This document shows, piece after piece, positions 26,492 to 34,676 of a stretch of 64,000 bases of DNA (position 1 is the first letter of the stretch; each line of letters begins with the position of its first letter). The notes under the pieces were generated by a model. It did no database searches. It had not been told where the DNA came from and was given only the letters and a program-made list of their open reading frames with translations. Origin of the DNA: DASSSY01 sp035708205 (lineage in GTDB: Bacteria > Bacteroidota > Bacteroidia > Chitinophagales > Chitinophagaceae); NCBI GenBank assembly GCA_035708205.1, contig DASSSY010000004.1:434001-498000 (forward strand), in the 5' to 3' direction. The translations under genes and the position numbers were made by a program.

Positions 26492-27025
26492 ATGACCGTT
26501 ACCGAAACCAAACTTAAAGGCTGTTTCCTTATCGAACCCACCGTATTTAAAGATGACCGGGGGTATTTCTTTGAAAGCTTTAACCAACAAAAATTTGAAG
26601 AGCTGACCGGGCAAAACGGGCATTTTGTCCAGGATAACCAATCCTGTTCCATGCATGGCGTGATCCGTGGCTTGCATTTTCAAAAAGGAGAGCATGCCCA
26701 GGCAAAATTAATTCGTGTTATCTCCGGGAAGGTATTGGATGTGGCCGTAGATATAAGAGAAGGGTCGCCTACGTTCGGGCAGTGGGTTGCCGTTGAGCTG
26801 ACCGGGTATGATAATAAACAGTTATATGTTCCCAGGGGCTTTGCGCATGGTTTTTCCGTATTGGAAGATAACACGGTATTTGCCTATAAATGTGATAATT
26901 TCTACAATAAAGCTTCCGAGGGTGGGATCCGCTATGATGATCCGGATTTAAATATCGACTGGATGATAGCGCCCTCGAAACAGCTTCTTTCGGAAAAGGA
27001 CAGGTTGCTTCCTTTTTTGAAATAA
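26492..27025 (+). CDS. rmlC: dTDP-4-dehydrorhamnose 3,5-epimerase
   Basis: A 177-residue cupin with the RmlC motifs DDRGYFFESF, RGLHFQ (catalytic His62), YVPRGFAHGF and YKCDNFY (Tyr132). It epimerises dTDP-4-keto-6-deoxyglucose at C3 and C5, the third step to dTDP-L-rhamnose. rmlA and rmlB lie about 14 kb upstream, beyond the AT-rich island. Thus the rhamnose set is split by the island. No rmlD follows. Confidence 0.95.
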   Translation: MTVTETKLKGCFLIEPTVFKDDRGYFFESFNQQKFEELTGQNGHFVQDNQSCSMHGVIRGLHFQKGEHAQAKLIRVISGKVLDVAVDIREGSPTFGQWVAVELTGYDNKQLYVPRGFAHGFSVLEDNTVFAYKCDNFYNKASEGGIRYDDPDLNIDWMIAPSKQLLSEKDRLLPFLK

Positions 27026-27295
27026 AAACCGTTCGCTGCTCGATCGTTGGTCATTTCGATATGCCCCAGTGCCCCGAACTCAATGACCTTCCCTGGTGGT
27101 GGCTACATGCGCTCACTGGGCGTACCCGGGGTGAGGCCGAAACCCGCTTTGCCATAAGCCTGTTGCGCATATAAACGGTTAAAAAAAGAGAACGGAAGCA
27201 ACTAAACGAAAACTTCAAACGGCTAATGGCGAATAGCCAACAGCATTATTTTATAACTTATAACCCATCATTAATAACTTATAACTTTTACATAA
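27026..27295. repeat. gap with weak repeat words
   Basis: No gene is seen. A degraded ggtcatttcgatatgcc / cctggtggtggctacatgcgctcactg stretch is followed by ggctaatggcgaatagccaacagc (27220-27243). An AT-rich run with three ataactt words (taataacttataactt at 27271-27286) then leads into the next ATG. Confidence 0.5.
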
Positions 27296-28282
27296 ATGGA
27301 CAAGCTTATTGAACTTTTTTCCGAGCAATTGATCGAAGCGCTTAGTATAGGAAAGGCAAACTCATTCCGCAATCCCGACCGGGAATGGCGGAATGTGGTG
27401 GTATCCGGGCTGGGAGGCAGCGGCATTGGCGGTACGATCGTGCAGAATTATGTGACGCCGACCCTGCCTGTTCCTTTTGTGGTCAATAAAACTTATGATC
27501 TACCGGCTTTTGCGGGAGCATACAGCTTAGTGATCATTTGCTCTTACAGCGGCAATACGGAAGAAACCATCTCCGCTTTTCAGCAGGCGCTGGAACGGGA
27601 CGCTTTTGTAGTGTGCATCACTTCAGGCGGCCGGATTGCGGAAATGGCGGCGGAACACCGTGTTCCCTGCTTTAAAATTCCCGGCGGGATGCCGCCCCGT
27701 GCCTGCCTGGGCTATTCCCTGGTACAGGTACTCTTTGCGCTTCATTATGCCGGGTTAACGGATGACCGGTTTGTTGAAGAGATCAACAAAGCCATTACTC
27801 TTTTGCAACAAAATAAGGAGGGATTGAAACAAACGGCTACCGGGCTGGCACAAAAAGCGTATGGCAAATTGCCGGTGATCTATGCCGGCTGCCGGATGGA
27901 AGGGGTGGCCGTACGCTGGCGACAACAGCTCAATGAGAACAGCAAGCTCACCGCCTGGGAAAATGTGGTGCCCGAGATGAACCATAATGAGCTGGTTGGC
28001 TGGAAGGATGTCGCCGAAGATAAAGCGGTGTTCTTCCTGCATAGCGGGTCAGACCATCCGCAGGTCAAAACCCGTATGGGTATTAATAAAACCATTATCG
28101 AACGCTGTACCGGCAATGTACTGGATGTGGAAGCGATGGGAGGCAGCTATTGGGAACAGGCTTTTTCCCTGATCCATATCGGCGACTGGCTGTCCTGGTA
28201 TTTAGCGGACCTGCGGCAGGTAGATGCTATGGAGGTTAAGGTTATCGATTACCTGAAAAAAGAGCTGGCGGGTGATCGTTGA
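27296..28282 (+). CDS. bifunctional phosphoglucose/phosphomannose isomerase
   Basis: A 328-residue SIS-domain protein with the sugar-phosphate loop GLGGSGIGG (residues 40-48) and SYSGNTEET, followed by a C-terminal PGI/PMI domain (WENVVPEMNHNELVGW). It converts fructose-6-phosphate to mannose-6-phosphate and glucose-6-phosphate. The next gene is mannose-1-phosphate guanylyltransferase, so its job here is probably to feed GDP-mannose synthesis for the polysaccharide. A phosphomannomutase is not in the window. Confidence 0.92.
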   Translation: MDKLIELFSEQLIEALSIGKANSFRNPDREWRNVVVSGLGGSGIGGTIVQNYVTPTLPVPFVVNKTYDLPAFAGAYSLVIICSYSGNTEETISAFQQALERDAFVVCITSGGRIAEMAAEHRVPCFKIPGGMPPRACLGYSLVQVLFALHYAGLTDDRFVEEINKAITLLQQNKEGLKQTATGLAQKAYGKLPVIYAGCRMEGVAVRWRQQLNENSKLTAWENVVPEMNHNELVGWKDVAEDKAVFFLHSGSDHPQVKTRMGINKTIIERCTGNVLDVEAMGGSYWEQAFSLIHIGDWLSWYLADLRQVDAMEVKVIDYLKKELAGDR

Positions 28283-28409
28283 GCCTTGTCTTCGTCATTA
28301 GTGAATGAAATGAAGATTGATCGTTTGATGGCTTATGTTGGTTGATTGTTTTAAACATCATAAGTAACGTAACCGATTAAACAACATAAACACTATAACC
28401 AACAATAAA

Positions 28410-29372
28410 TTGATTAATGTCATTCTTTCCGGTGGTGTCGGCAGCAGGCTGTGGCCTTTATCCCGGAAGTCCTGTCTCAAGCAATATATTTCCTTGTTTG
28501 GCGGGAAAACCCTTTTCCAGTTATGCGCCTTGCGCAACAAGGCCTTTTGCGGCCAGCTGATGGTAGTAGGTAACCGGGACAACCGGCATTTGTCCAGGCA
28601 AAACCTGGAAGGCCTGGGATGGACGGATTACCTGGAAATTACGGAAGCTGTTCCCAGGAACACGGCGCCGGAAGATATTTTGTTGATCACCCCGTCCGAC
28701 CAGGTGATTTCTGATACATCAGCTTATGAACAGGCTGTAAAAGAAGCGGAACAGCTGGCCCGGTCAGGTAGCTTAGTCACTTTTGGTATCCAGCCCGACC
28801 GCCCGGAGACCGGCTACGGCTACATTGAGCACAGGGATAACGAGGTGCTGTCCTTTAAGGAAAAGCCGGATATGGAAACCGCACATCAAATGTTGCAACA
28901 TGGTGGGTTTTTATGGAACAGCGGGATGTTTTGCTTTAAAGCTGGTGTGTTCCTGGAAGAGCTGCAGACCCATGCCCCGGCAGTATTTGCTTCGGCCTTA
29001 AAAGCCTGGGAGCAAAAAAAGAATTATGAATTACCCGAAAAGCCTTCTTTTGAGATCCCTTCAATAAGCGTGGATTACGCGGTAATGGAGCATTCTGAAA
29101 AAATAAAAGTAGTAAAGGCCGAAAATTTAGGCTGGAGCGACCTGGGAAGCTTTGACGCGCTTTGGGCCTATCAAAAACAGCAAGATCATTCATCGGCGCT
29201 GCGGGACAATTTCGTATTGGGTACAAAGAAACCGGTATTTTTTCTTGGCCGGCAGCAGATGATCTTTGTAGAAACCGATGATGCCATCTTAATTATGCCG
29301 GAAGACCAATGCCAGGGAGTGAAAAGCCTTTATGAGCGATTAGAAAAGGAGCTGCCGGAATTAACGCGATAG
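28410..29372 (+). CDS. manC: mannose-1-phosphate guanylyltransferase, possibly shortened
   Basis: A 320-residue nucleotidyltransferase beginning INVILSGGVGSRLWPLSR with the FGGKTLFQ, TPSDQVI, KEKPD and GGFLWNSGMF motifs of the GDP-mannose pyrophosphorylase group. It would make GDP-mannose from mannose-1-phosphate and GTP. The start is TTG at 28410; no ATG occurs in frame nearby. The stretch between RNTAP and EDILLITPSD is about 15 residues shorter than in relatives known to me, where an AIALAA-type helix normally follows RNTAP. This may be an in-frame deletion and could affect activity. Confidence 0.87.
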   Translation: MINVILSGGVGSRLWPLSRKSCLKQYISLFGGKTLFQLCALRNKAFCGQLMVVGNRDNRHLSRQNLEGLGWTDYLEITEAVPRNTAPEDILLITPSDQVISDTSAYEQAVKEAEQLARSGSLVTFGIQPDRPETGYGYIEHRDNEVLSFKEKPDMETAHQMLQHGGFLWNSGMFCFKAGVFLEELQTHAPAVFASALKAWEQKKNYELPEKPSFEIPSISVDYAVMEHSEKIKVVKAENLGWSDLGSFDALWAYQKQQDHSSALRDNFVLGTKKPVFFLGRQQMIFVETDDAILIMPEDQCQGVKSLYERLEKELPELTR

Positions 29373-29460
29373 CTTTTTGGCTATCGGTGGTTTGCTATCG
29401 GCTGTTGGCTACCAAACATCCTAAACAATATAAACACCATAAACAATATAAACCCAGAAT

Positions 29461-30270
29461 ATGGATAATTTATTGCTGGCCATTAAGGCGGCACTGAAAG
29501 CGGGCGAAAAGATACTGACCGTTTATGAACGGGATTTTAATGTGGAAACCAAGGCGGACCAATCGCCATTGACCGAAGCGGATCAGCAATCCAACGAAGT
29601 GATCTTAACCTTCCTGGAAGAGAGCGGGATACCCGTGATCAGTGAAGAGATCAAAAACATGGATTATGCGCAGCGCGCTCACTGGCAGCGGTGCTGGCTG
29701 GTTGATCCTTTAGACGGCACGAAAGAATTTATTAAGCGGAACGGTGAATTTACGGTTAACATAGCGCTGATTGAAAACGGGAAACCTGTTTTGGGCGTGG
29801 TCTATATCCCGGTACAGCGTAAATTGTTCTTTGCCGCCGAAGGCCAGGGGAGTTTTGTTTATGCTTTCCGGGAAAACGAGGATATGCCGGATATGCCCTC
29901 ATTGTTGCAACGCGCCCAAAAATTAGACCATTTAGCATTGCCGGATGTCTATACAGTTGTGGCTTCCCGCTCGCACCTCAGTCCTGAAACGGAAGCGTTT
30001 ATCCGTAAATGCAAAGAAAAGCACCGGGAGCTGGCCCTGGTCAGCATGGGGAGTTCTTTAAAATTATGTTTAGTGGCGGAAAGAAAGGCCCATGTTTATC
30101 CCCGGCTGGCGCCTACTATGGAATGGGATACGGCTGCCGCGCATGCCGTGGCTAAATTCGCCGGCTGCTCTGTACTGGATTTTGATACTCGGGAGGAACT
30201 TCATTACAATAAGGAAAACCTGCTGAACCCGCATTTTATCGTGCTGCGGGAAGAGCAGTTAGGTGTTTAA
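29461..30270 (+). CDS. cysQ: 3'(2'),5'-bisphosphate nucleotidase
   Basis: A 269-residue inositol-monophosphatase-superfamily enzyme with the metal-binding motifs SEE (61-63), VDPLDGTKEF (from residue 81) and EWDTAAAH (from 221). CysQ removes the 3'-phosphate from PAP, the by-product of each sulfotransferase reaction, and can also regulate PAPS levels. PAP inhibits sulfotransferases, so the gene fits well with the two sulfotransferases at 18-20 kb and the PAPS synthesis genes at 32.6-35.9 kb. Confidence 0.93.
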   Translation: MDNLLLAIKAALKAGEKILTVYERDFNVETKADQSPLTEADQQSNEVILTFLEESGIPVISEEIKNMDYAQRAHWQRCWLVDPLDGTKEFIKRNGEFTVNIALIENGKPVLGVVYIPVQRKLFFAAEGQGSFVYAFRENEDMPDMPSLLQRAQKLDHLALPDVYTVVASRSHLSPETEAFIRKCKEKHRELALVSMGSSLKLCLVAERKAHVYPRLAPTMEWDTAAAHAVAKFAGCSVLDFDTREELHYNKENLLNPHFIVLREEQLGV

Positions 30271-30821
30271 TCGCTTATATCGGTTAATCGTTTATGAGCG
30301 TTAGCTGTACTTTCTGCAATCAATATGTAGGTCATTGAGCGGAGTCGAAATGGACTATACACATTGACGGTGTCTGAGCGTGCGCTGAGGCTGAGAGCGT
30401 GCACTGAGCGAAGTCGAAGTGGAGCCGAAGCCACATTGGCTTTTGGTTCCCTGTGGCCGGAGAGGCCAGAGGGGGAAGATTGGTTATATTGTTTAACCGT
30501 TGAGGAAAGTTCTCTTTGCTGTCCACTTTTTGGACATATGCGGGAGGGCCAAAAAGTGGAAAATGCTTAATCGTTTAATTGCTTAATCGTTTATACTGGT
30601 TGATCTGTAAGAGAAAATACTTGATCCTCTTAATTTCTTAATGGTTAAAAAAGTGCTTAATCGTTTAACTGCTTATGTTGCTTAATCTGGTTAACAAGAT
30701 TGCTTAACCGTTTAACCGGTTAAACATCATAAACAACATCAACATCATAAACATCAAAAGGCTTACCTTGCAGATGTTAAGGCATAAATCAAATCCCTGA
30801 AGCTCCCTATAGATTACTTTC
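30271..30821. repeat. 551-base repeat cluster between cysQ and the sulfate transporter gene
   Basis: No gene is seen. From left to right: ggtcattgagcggagtcgaa (30330-30349), a partly degraded second run ending gcactgagcgaagtcgaagt (30401-30420), and a 12-bp inverted repeat TCCACTTTTTGG/CCAAAAAGTGGA (30522-30560). At least six ttaatcgttta / ggttaaacatcataaac words follow up to 30760. A reading frame across the first part yields the peptide RACTERSRS, known to arise from this repeat family in spurious proteins, and is not annotated. Confidence 0.7.
30522..30560. repeat. 12-bp inverted repeat
   Basis: TCCACTTTTTGG at 30522-30533 and its perfect complement CCAAAAAGTGGA at 30549-30560, with a 15-base loop. 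No T-run follows on either strand in the expected place. Confidence 0.6.
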
Positions 30822-32609
30822 ATGTTGGCCCTTGCTCCTCAAATACAACAGGTTATCGTGCTGGTGGTTACGGTCCTGCTGATCGTATTCCTCTTATTGG
30901 ATAAAATCAAGCCGTCTTATTTATTCTTTTCGGCGGTATTGCTTTTTTTATTATCCGGGATCATACGGACAAACGACCTGTTAGATGCTTTTGCCAACGA
31001 ATCTATCCTGAGCATATTTTTATTGATCTTTATTACGGCCGCTATCAAGGAGCATTTTAACCTGATCGGCTGGATGGATAAATTGTTTGGCAATGCCAAA
31101 ACGCCAAGGGCCTTTTTGTTACGGATGACCTCGGGAGTGGCCGCCGTATCTGCTTTTTTGAATAATACCCCTATTGTGGCCTTGTTTATGCCCTATGTAT
31201 ATCAATGGTCGAAAAAGCGCGGGGTATCGCCTTCCAAGCTGTTAATGCCCCTTTCCTTTGCCGCTATATTGGGCGGGATGATCACGGTGATCGGCACTTC
31301 CACAAACCTGGTGTTGAATGGCCTTATCGAATCTAAGCAGGCGCCGGCGCCTACATACCTGGATTACCTCATCCCCGGCGTTTTGGTAAGCATAGGAGGC
31401 ATATTGTTCCTTTATTTTATAGGTTATAAATGGTTGCCCGACCGTACGGATCTGCTACAATCCGCCGGTGGCGGCTCAAGGGAATACCTGGTTGAGGTTA
31501 AAGTAGTGCCTGAATCGTCGATCATCGGCAGATCTATTGCCAAAGCGGGATTGAGGAACTTAAACGGTATTTATTTATTTGAGGTCATTAGGAACAAGCA
31601 GCGCCTGACCCCTGTAAAGCCGGAAGAGGTGATACAGGCCGGTGACATCCTGGTTTTTGCCGGCGATACGGACAATATCATTGAATTGCTGGAACGGCAT
31701 AAGGATTTTACGACGCCGTTTACCAATGGGGAACGGAACCATTTGAAGCAGCTTAATATTCTTGAAACGGTTATCCCTTATAATTCGGAGCTGGTAGGGC
31801 AAACCCTTAAGCGTATTTCTTTCCGGGAAAATTATGATGCCGCGGTCGTGGCTATCCACCGTAACGGGGAGCGGCTGCACGGTAAGATCGGCGAAATAGC
31901 GCTCCAGGCCGGTGACCTGCTGCTGGTCTCCCCCGGCGCGCATTTCAGGAAGCATATAGAACAGCATCCGGACCTGTACCTGATATCCGTGTTGCGCCAG
32001 CCGTCCAATGCCAGGCCGTCCGCGGTTAAAGGCTTTGCTGTCTTATTGCTGGCCTTGATCGCAGGGATGTCCCTGGGATGGCTCAATTTGTTTTTTTCAC
32101 TGTTATTGCTCACGGCTTATATGATCGGTTTCAAGCTGTTGAGCATCGGGGAGGTCAAGAAACAGCTGGACGTCGATCTGTTGGTCATATTGGTGTCCTC
32201 CCTTACTTTCAGTACGGCGCTTATCGATTCCGGCGCCGCGAAATTACTGGCCGAAGGTTTTATGAGCCTGTTCCATTCTTTCGGGAATATGGGTATCATT
32301 GTCGGGGTATACCTGCTGACCCTGGTCCTGACTTCTTTTGTGACCCATGTCGCGGCAGTATCTATAGTCTTCCCGGTAGCGTACGCCATTGCCCTGCAAA
32401 CACCGGGGATGAACGCCGTAGCGATATTTATTGCTATTGCCTTCGCGGCCTCGGCCTCTTTTCATTCTCCTTTTAGCTACCAGACCAATATGATGGTATA
32501 TGGCCCCGGGGGCTATAAGTTTAAAGATTTTCTGAAAGTAGGGTTTCCGATAACCCTGATTTACTCGGTCATTACCTTATCCTTTATCGCTATTTATTAT
32601 AAAATGTAA
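30822..32609 (+). CDS. SLC13/DASS-type transporter with two RCK_C domains, probable sulfate permease
   Basis: A 595-residue transporter with about ten membrane segments in two halves. The halves contain the family hairpin motifs FLNNTPIVALFMP (near 107) and GTSTNLVLNGL (near 163). Two soluble TrkA-C (RCK_C) domains lie between the halves, near residues 225-300 and 310-390. This architecture (SAC1/YbiR-like) is common in sulfate or divalent-anion permeases of bacteria and algae. The gene ends six bases before cysC, which strongly suggests sulfate uptake for PAPS synthesis. Specificity is inferred from the neighbourhood. Confidence 0.88.
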   Translation: MLALAPQIQQVIVLVVTVLLIVFLLLDKIKPSYLFFSAVLLFLLSGIIRTNDLLDAFANESILSIFLLIFITAAIKEHFNLIGWMDKLFGNAKTPRAFLLRMTSGVAAVSAFLNNTPIVALFMPYVYQWSKKRGVSPSKLLMPLSFAAILGGMITVIGTSTNLVLNGLIESKQAPAPTYLDYLIPGVLVSIGGILFLYFIGYKWLPDRTDLLQSAGGGSREYLVEVKVVPESSIIGRSIAKAGLRNLNGIYLFEVIRNKQRLTPVKPEEVIQAGDILVFAGDTDNIIELLERHKDFTTPFTNGERNHLKQLNILETVIPYNSELVGQTLKRISFRENYDAAVVAIHRNGERLHGKIGEIALQAGDLLLVSPGAHFRKHIEQHPDLYLISVLRQPSNARPSAVKGFAVLLLALIAGMSLGWLNLFFSLLLLTAYMIGFKLLSIGEVKKQLDVDLLVILVSSLTFSTALIDSGAAKLLAEGFMSLFHSFGNMGIIVGVYLLTLVLTSFVTHVAAVSIVFPVAYAIALQTPGMNAVAIFIAIAFAASASFHSPFSYQTNMMVYGPGGYKFKDFLKVGFPITLIYSVITLSFIAIYYKM

Positions 32610-32615
32610 ACGCTT

Positions 32616-33224
32616 ATGGATGAAAAGTTGCATATTATTCCTCATCAGCATCCCGTCAACCAGGAAGACAGGTGCCGGCTTAATGGCCATCAGGCGCTGG
32701 TGGTTTGGTTTACGGGCCTTTCCGGGTCGGGAAAATCAACTATTGCCAGTCGGCTGGAGCAGCTGCTGATGGCAGAGGGCGTCCATACTTATATTCTGGA
32801 CGGAGACAATGTACGCTCCGGCTTAAATAAAGGGCTGACCTTCACGCCGGAAGACAGGACGGAGAATTTACGCCGTATCGCGGAAGTCGCCAGGTTATTT
32901 GTCGATGCGGGGGTCGTGGTGCTGAGCGCTTTTGTATCACCTTTAAAGAAAGACCGGGAAATGATCGGCGCCATAGTCGGTAGGCAGGCTTTTGTGGAGG
33001 TCTTTGTGAATACTTCTTTGGAAGAATGCGAACGCCGGGACGTTAAGGGCCTGTATCAAAAGGCCAGGAACGGAGAAATCAGTAATTTTACCGGCCTTAC
33101 CGCGCCTTACGAAGCGCCGGAACGGGCGGACCTGGAGATCAAAACAGAAGGACAGACCGTTGACGACTGTGCCCGGCAGGTCTTAGCATATTTATTAAAC
33201 AAACGAAAAATCAAATCAATATGA
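32616..33224 (+). CDS. cysC: adenylylsulfate kinase
   Basis: A 202-residue P-loop kinase with Walker A GLSGSGKST (34-42), the LDGDNVRSGL motif and the AFVSPLKKDR segment of APS kinases. It phosphorylates APS at the 3' position to make PAPS, the sulfate donor for the two sulfotransferases. Assimilation by the APS-type reductase at 12407 would not need this step, so a dedicated cysC points to sulfation. The stop overlaps the cysD start (ATGA), so translation is probably coupled. Confidence 0.95.
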   Translation: MDEKLHIIPHQHPVNQEDRCRLNGHQALVVWFTGLSGSGKSTIASRLEQLLMAEGVHTYILDGDNVRSGLNKGLTFTPEDRTENLRRIAEVARLFVDAGVVVLSAFVSPLKKDREMIGAIVGRQAFVEVFVNTSLEECERRDVKGLYQKARNGEISNFTGLTAPYEAPERADLEIKTEGQTVDDCARQVLAYLLNKRKIKSI

Positions 33225-34126
33225 GCGGTTACTATCTGAATTACCTGGATGAATTGGAGTCTGAAGCGATCTATATACTCAGGGAGGTCTTTGCCCAGTT
33301 CCAGAACCCGGTAATTTTGTTTTCCGGGGGAAAGGATTCCATTGTCGTTACCCATTTGGCCAAAAAAGCCTTTTACCCGGCAAAGATCCCTTTTCCTTTA
33401 ATGCATGTGGATACCGGCCATAACTTTCCCGAAACGATGGCTTTCCGCGATAAGCTCGTGGAGGAACTGGGTGTCCAGTTGATTGTAGGCTCGGTGCAAA
33501 AATCCATTGATACCGGTAGGGTTGCTGAGGAGCGGGGAAAGAACGCTACCCGTAACGCCCTGCAGATCACGACACTTTTAGATACCATTGAAGAAAACAG
33601 GATTGACTGCGCCATTGGCGGTGGTCGCCGGGATGAAGAAAAAGCCAGGGCCAAGGAACGTTTCTTTTCCCACAGGGATGAATTCGGGCAGTGGGATCCT
33701 AAAAACCAAAGGCCAGAATTGTGGAACATCCTGAACGGGAAATACTTCGAAGGGGAACATTTCCGGGCTTTCCCCATCAGCAACTGGACGGAAATGGACG
33801 TGTGGAATTATATTAACAGGGAACAAATTGCTATCCCGTCTTTGTATTTCGCTCATGACCGGGAAGTGGTCTGGCGCAATGGTTCCTGGATCCCTAATTC
33901 GGAATTCCTGAAATTAAGCCCGGGAGATGAAGTTGTGACGAAGCGCATCCGGTTCCGGACCCTCGGGGACATTACCATTACGGGGGGGATAGAATCCGAT
34001 GCCGACAGCTTACCTAAGATCGTGGAAGAAGTTTCCGCCATGCGTGTTACGGAAAGAGGCAACCGCGCGGACGATAAACGCTCGGAAACCGCTATGGAAG
34101 ACCGGAAAAAACAAGGATATTTTTAA
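33221..34126 (+). CDS. cysD: sulfate adenylyltransferase, small subunit
   Basis: A 301-residue ATP-pyrophosphatase-fold protein with the PP-loop FSGGKDS (34-40), HVDTGHNFPET and the GGRRDEEKARAKER segment of CysD. With the GTPase CysN it makes APS from sulfate and ATP, driven by GTP hydrolysis. It starts within the cysC stop codon. The partner cysN begins 550 bases downstream. The gap is occupied by repeats and a four-helix-bundle gene that seems to have inserted between the two subunit genes. Confidence 0.96.
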   Translation: MSGYYLNYLDELESEAIYILREVFAQFQNPVILFSGGKDSIVVTHLAKKAFYPAKIPFPLMHVDTGHNFPETMAFRDKLVEELGVQLIVGSVQKSIDTGRVAEERGKNATRNALQITTLLDTIEENRIDCAIGGGRRDEEKARAKERFFSHRDEFGQWDPKNQRPELWNILNGKYFEGEHFRAFPISNWTEMDVWNYINREQIAIPSLYFAHDREVVWRNGSWIPNSEFLKLSPGDEVVTKRIRFRTLGDITITGGIESDADSLPKIVEEVSAMRVTERGNRADDKRSETAMEDRKKQGYF

Positions 34127-34186
34127 TGGTTAATCGTTTATGATGGTTGATCGGTTAAGCAGCATAAGTAATATAAACATTAAATC
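34127..34186. repeat. aaccgattaa-type repeat, left flank of the second four-helix gene
   Basis: gttaatcgtttatgatgg and ttgatcggttaagcagcataag words immediately follow cysD. The only ATG codons (34140, 34143) available to the small gene downstream lie inside this repeat. Confidence 0.6.
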
Positions 34187-34589
34187 ATGGCACTATCGGA
34201 TTTATTCATTTGAAAAACTTGATGTCTATCAGGATGCGTTGGAACTTTGCGTGAAAATTTATGGCATCTTAGTTGACTTTCCAAAGGAAGAACAATTCGA
34301 CATAGTGAGACAAATAAAGCGGGCGATGGGTAGTGTAACGGCTAATTTAGCGGAAGGGTCGGGTAGAGCGTCGGGTAAGGATCAGGCGCATTTTACAAAC
34401 ATGGCCTATGCTTCAGTTTTAGAAGCTATCAACCATTTTAATTTGGCACTGAAATTACAATATCTTAGTCCGGACACGAATGCTCAGTTGAGGCTATCTT
34501 TTGATAAAATTATTAATAAACTCAATGCCTTGTATAAATACCAGGTTAATAGCCTACAAACCCTGAAAGGGAAAATGAAAAAGAATTAA
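34140..34589 (+). CDS. four-helix-bundle protein (23S rRNA IVS / S23 type), second copy
   Basis: A 149-residue frame whose domain starts at FEKLDVYQDALELC (near residue 24) and contains the family core RAMGSVTANLAEGSGRASGKDQAHF. The first 17 or so residues are encoded by intergenic repeat DNA, so the true start may be a non-ATG codon closer to the domain. It is only distantly similar to the copy at 10898, so the two are not a recent duplication. It separates cysD from cysN, which are adjacent in most bacteria. Function of the family is unknown. Confidence 0.8.
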   Translation: MMVDRLSSISNINIKSWHYRIYSFEKLDVYQDALELCVKIYGILVDFPKEEQFDIVRQIKRAMGSVTANLAEGSGRASGKDQAHFTNMAYASVLEAINHFNLALKLQYLSPDTNAQLRLSFDKIINKLNALYKYQVNSLQTLKGKMKKN

Positions 34590-34676
34590 TTGCTCATGTG
34601 ATTAATCGGTTAGCCTTTTAATCATTATAACCATAATAAACAATATAAGCATCATAAACATTATAAGCAATAACTC
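34590..34676. repeat. aaccgattaa-type repeat, right flank
   Basis: gattaatcggttag followed by tandem-like cattataacc, aataaacaatataagc, atcataaacattataagc words leads directly to the cysN ATG at 34677. Confidence 0.6.

Noticed and set aside
30364..30570. Open frame of 68 codons with the peptide RACTERSRS
   Set aside because: It runs through gagcgaagtcgaa-type repeat DNA; such peptides are a known artefact of these repeats.
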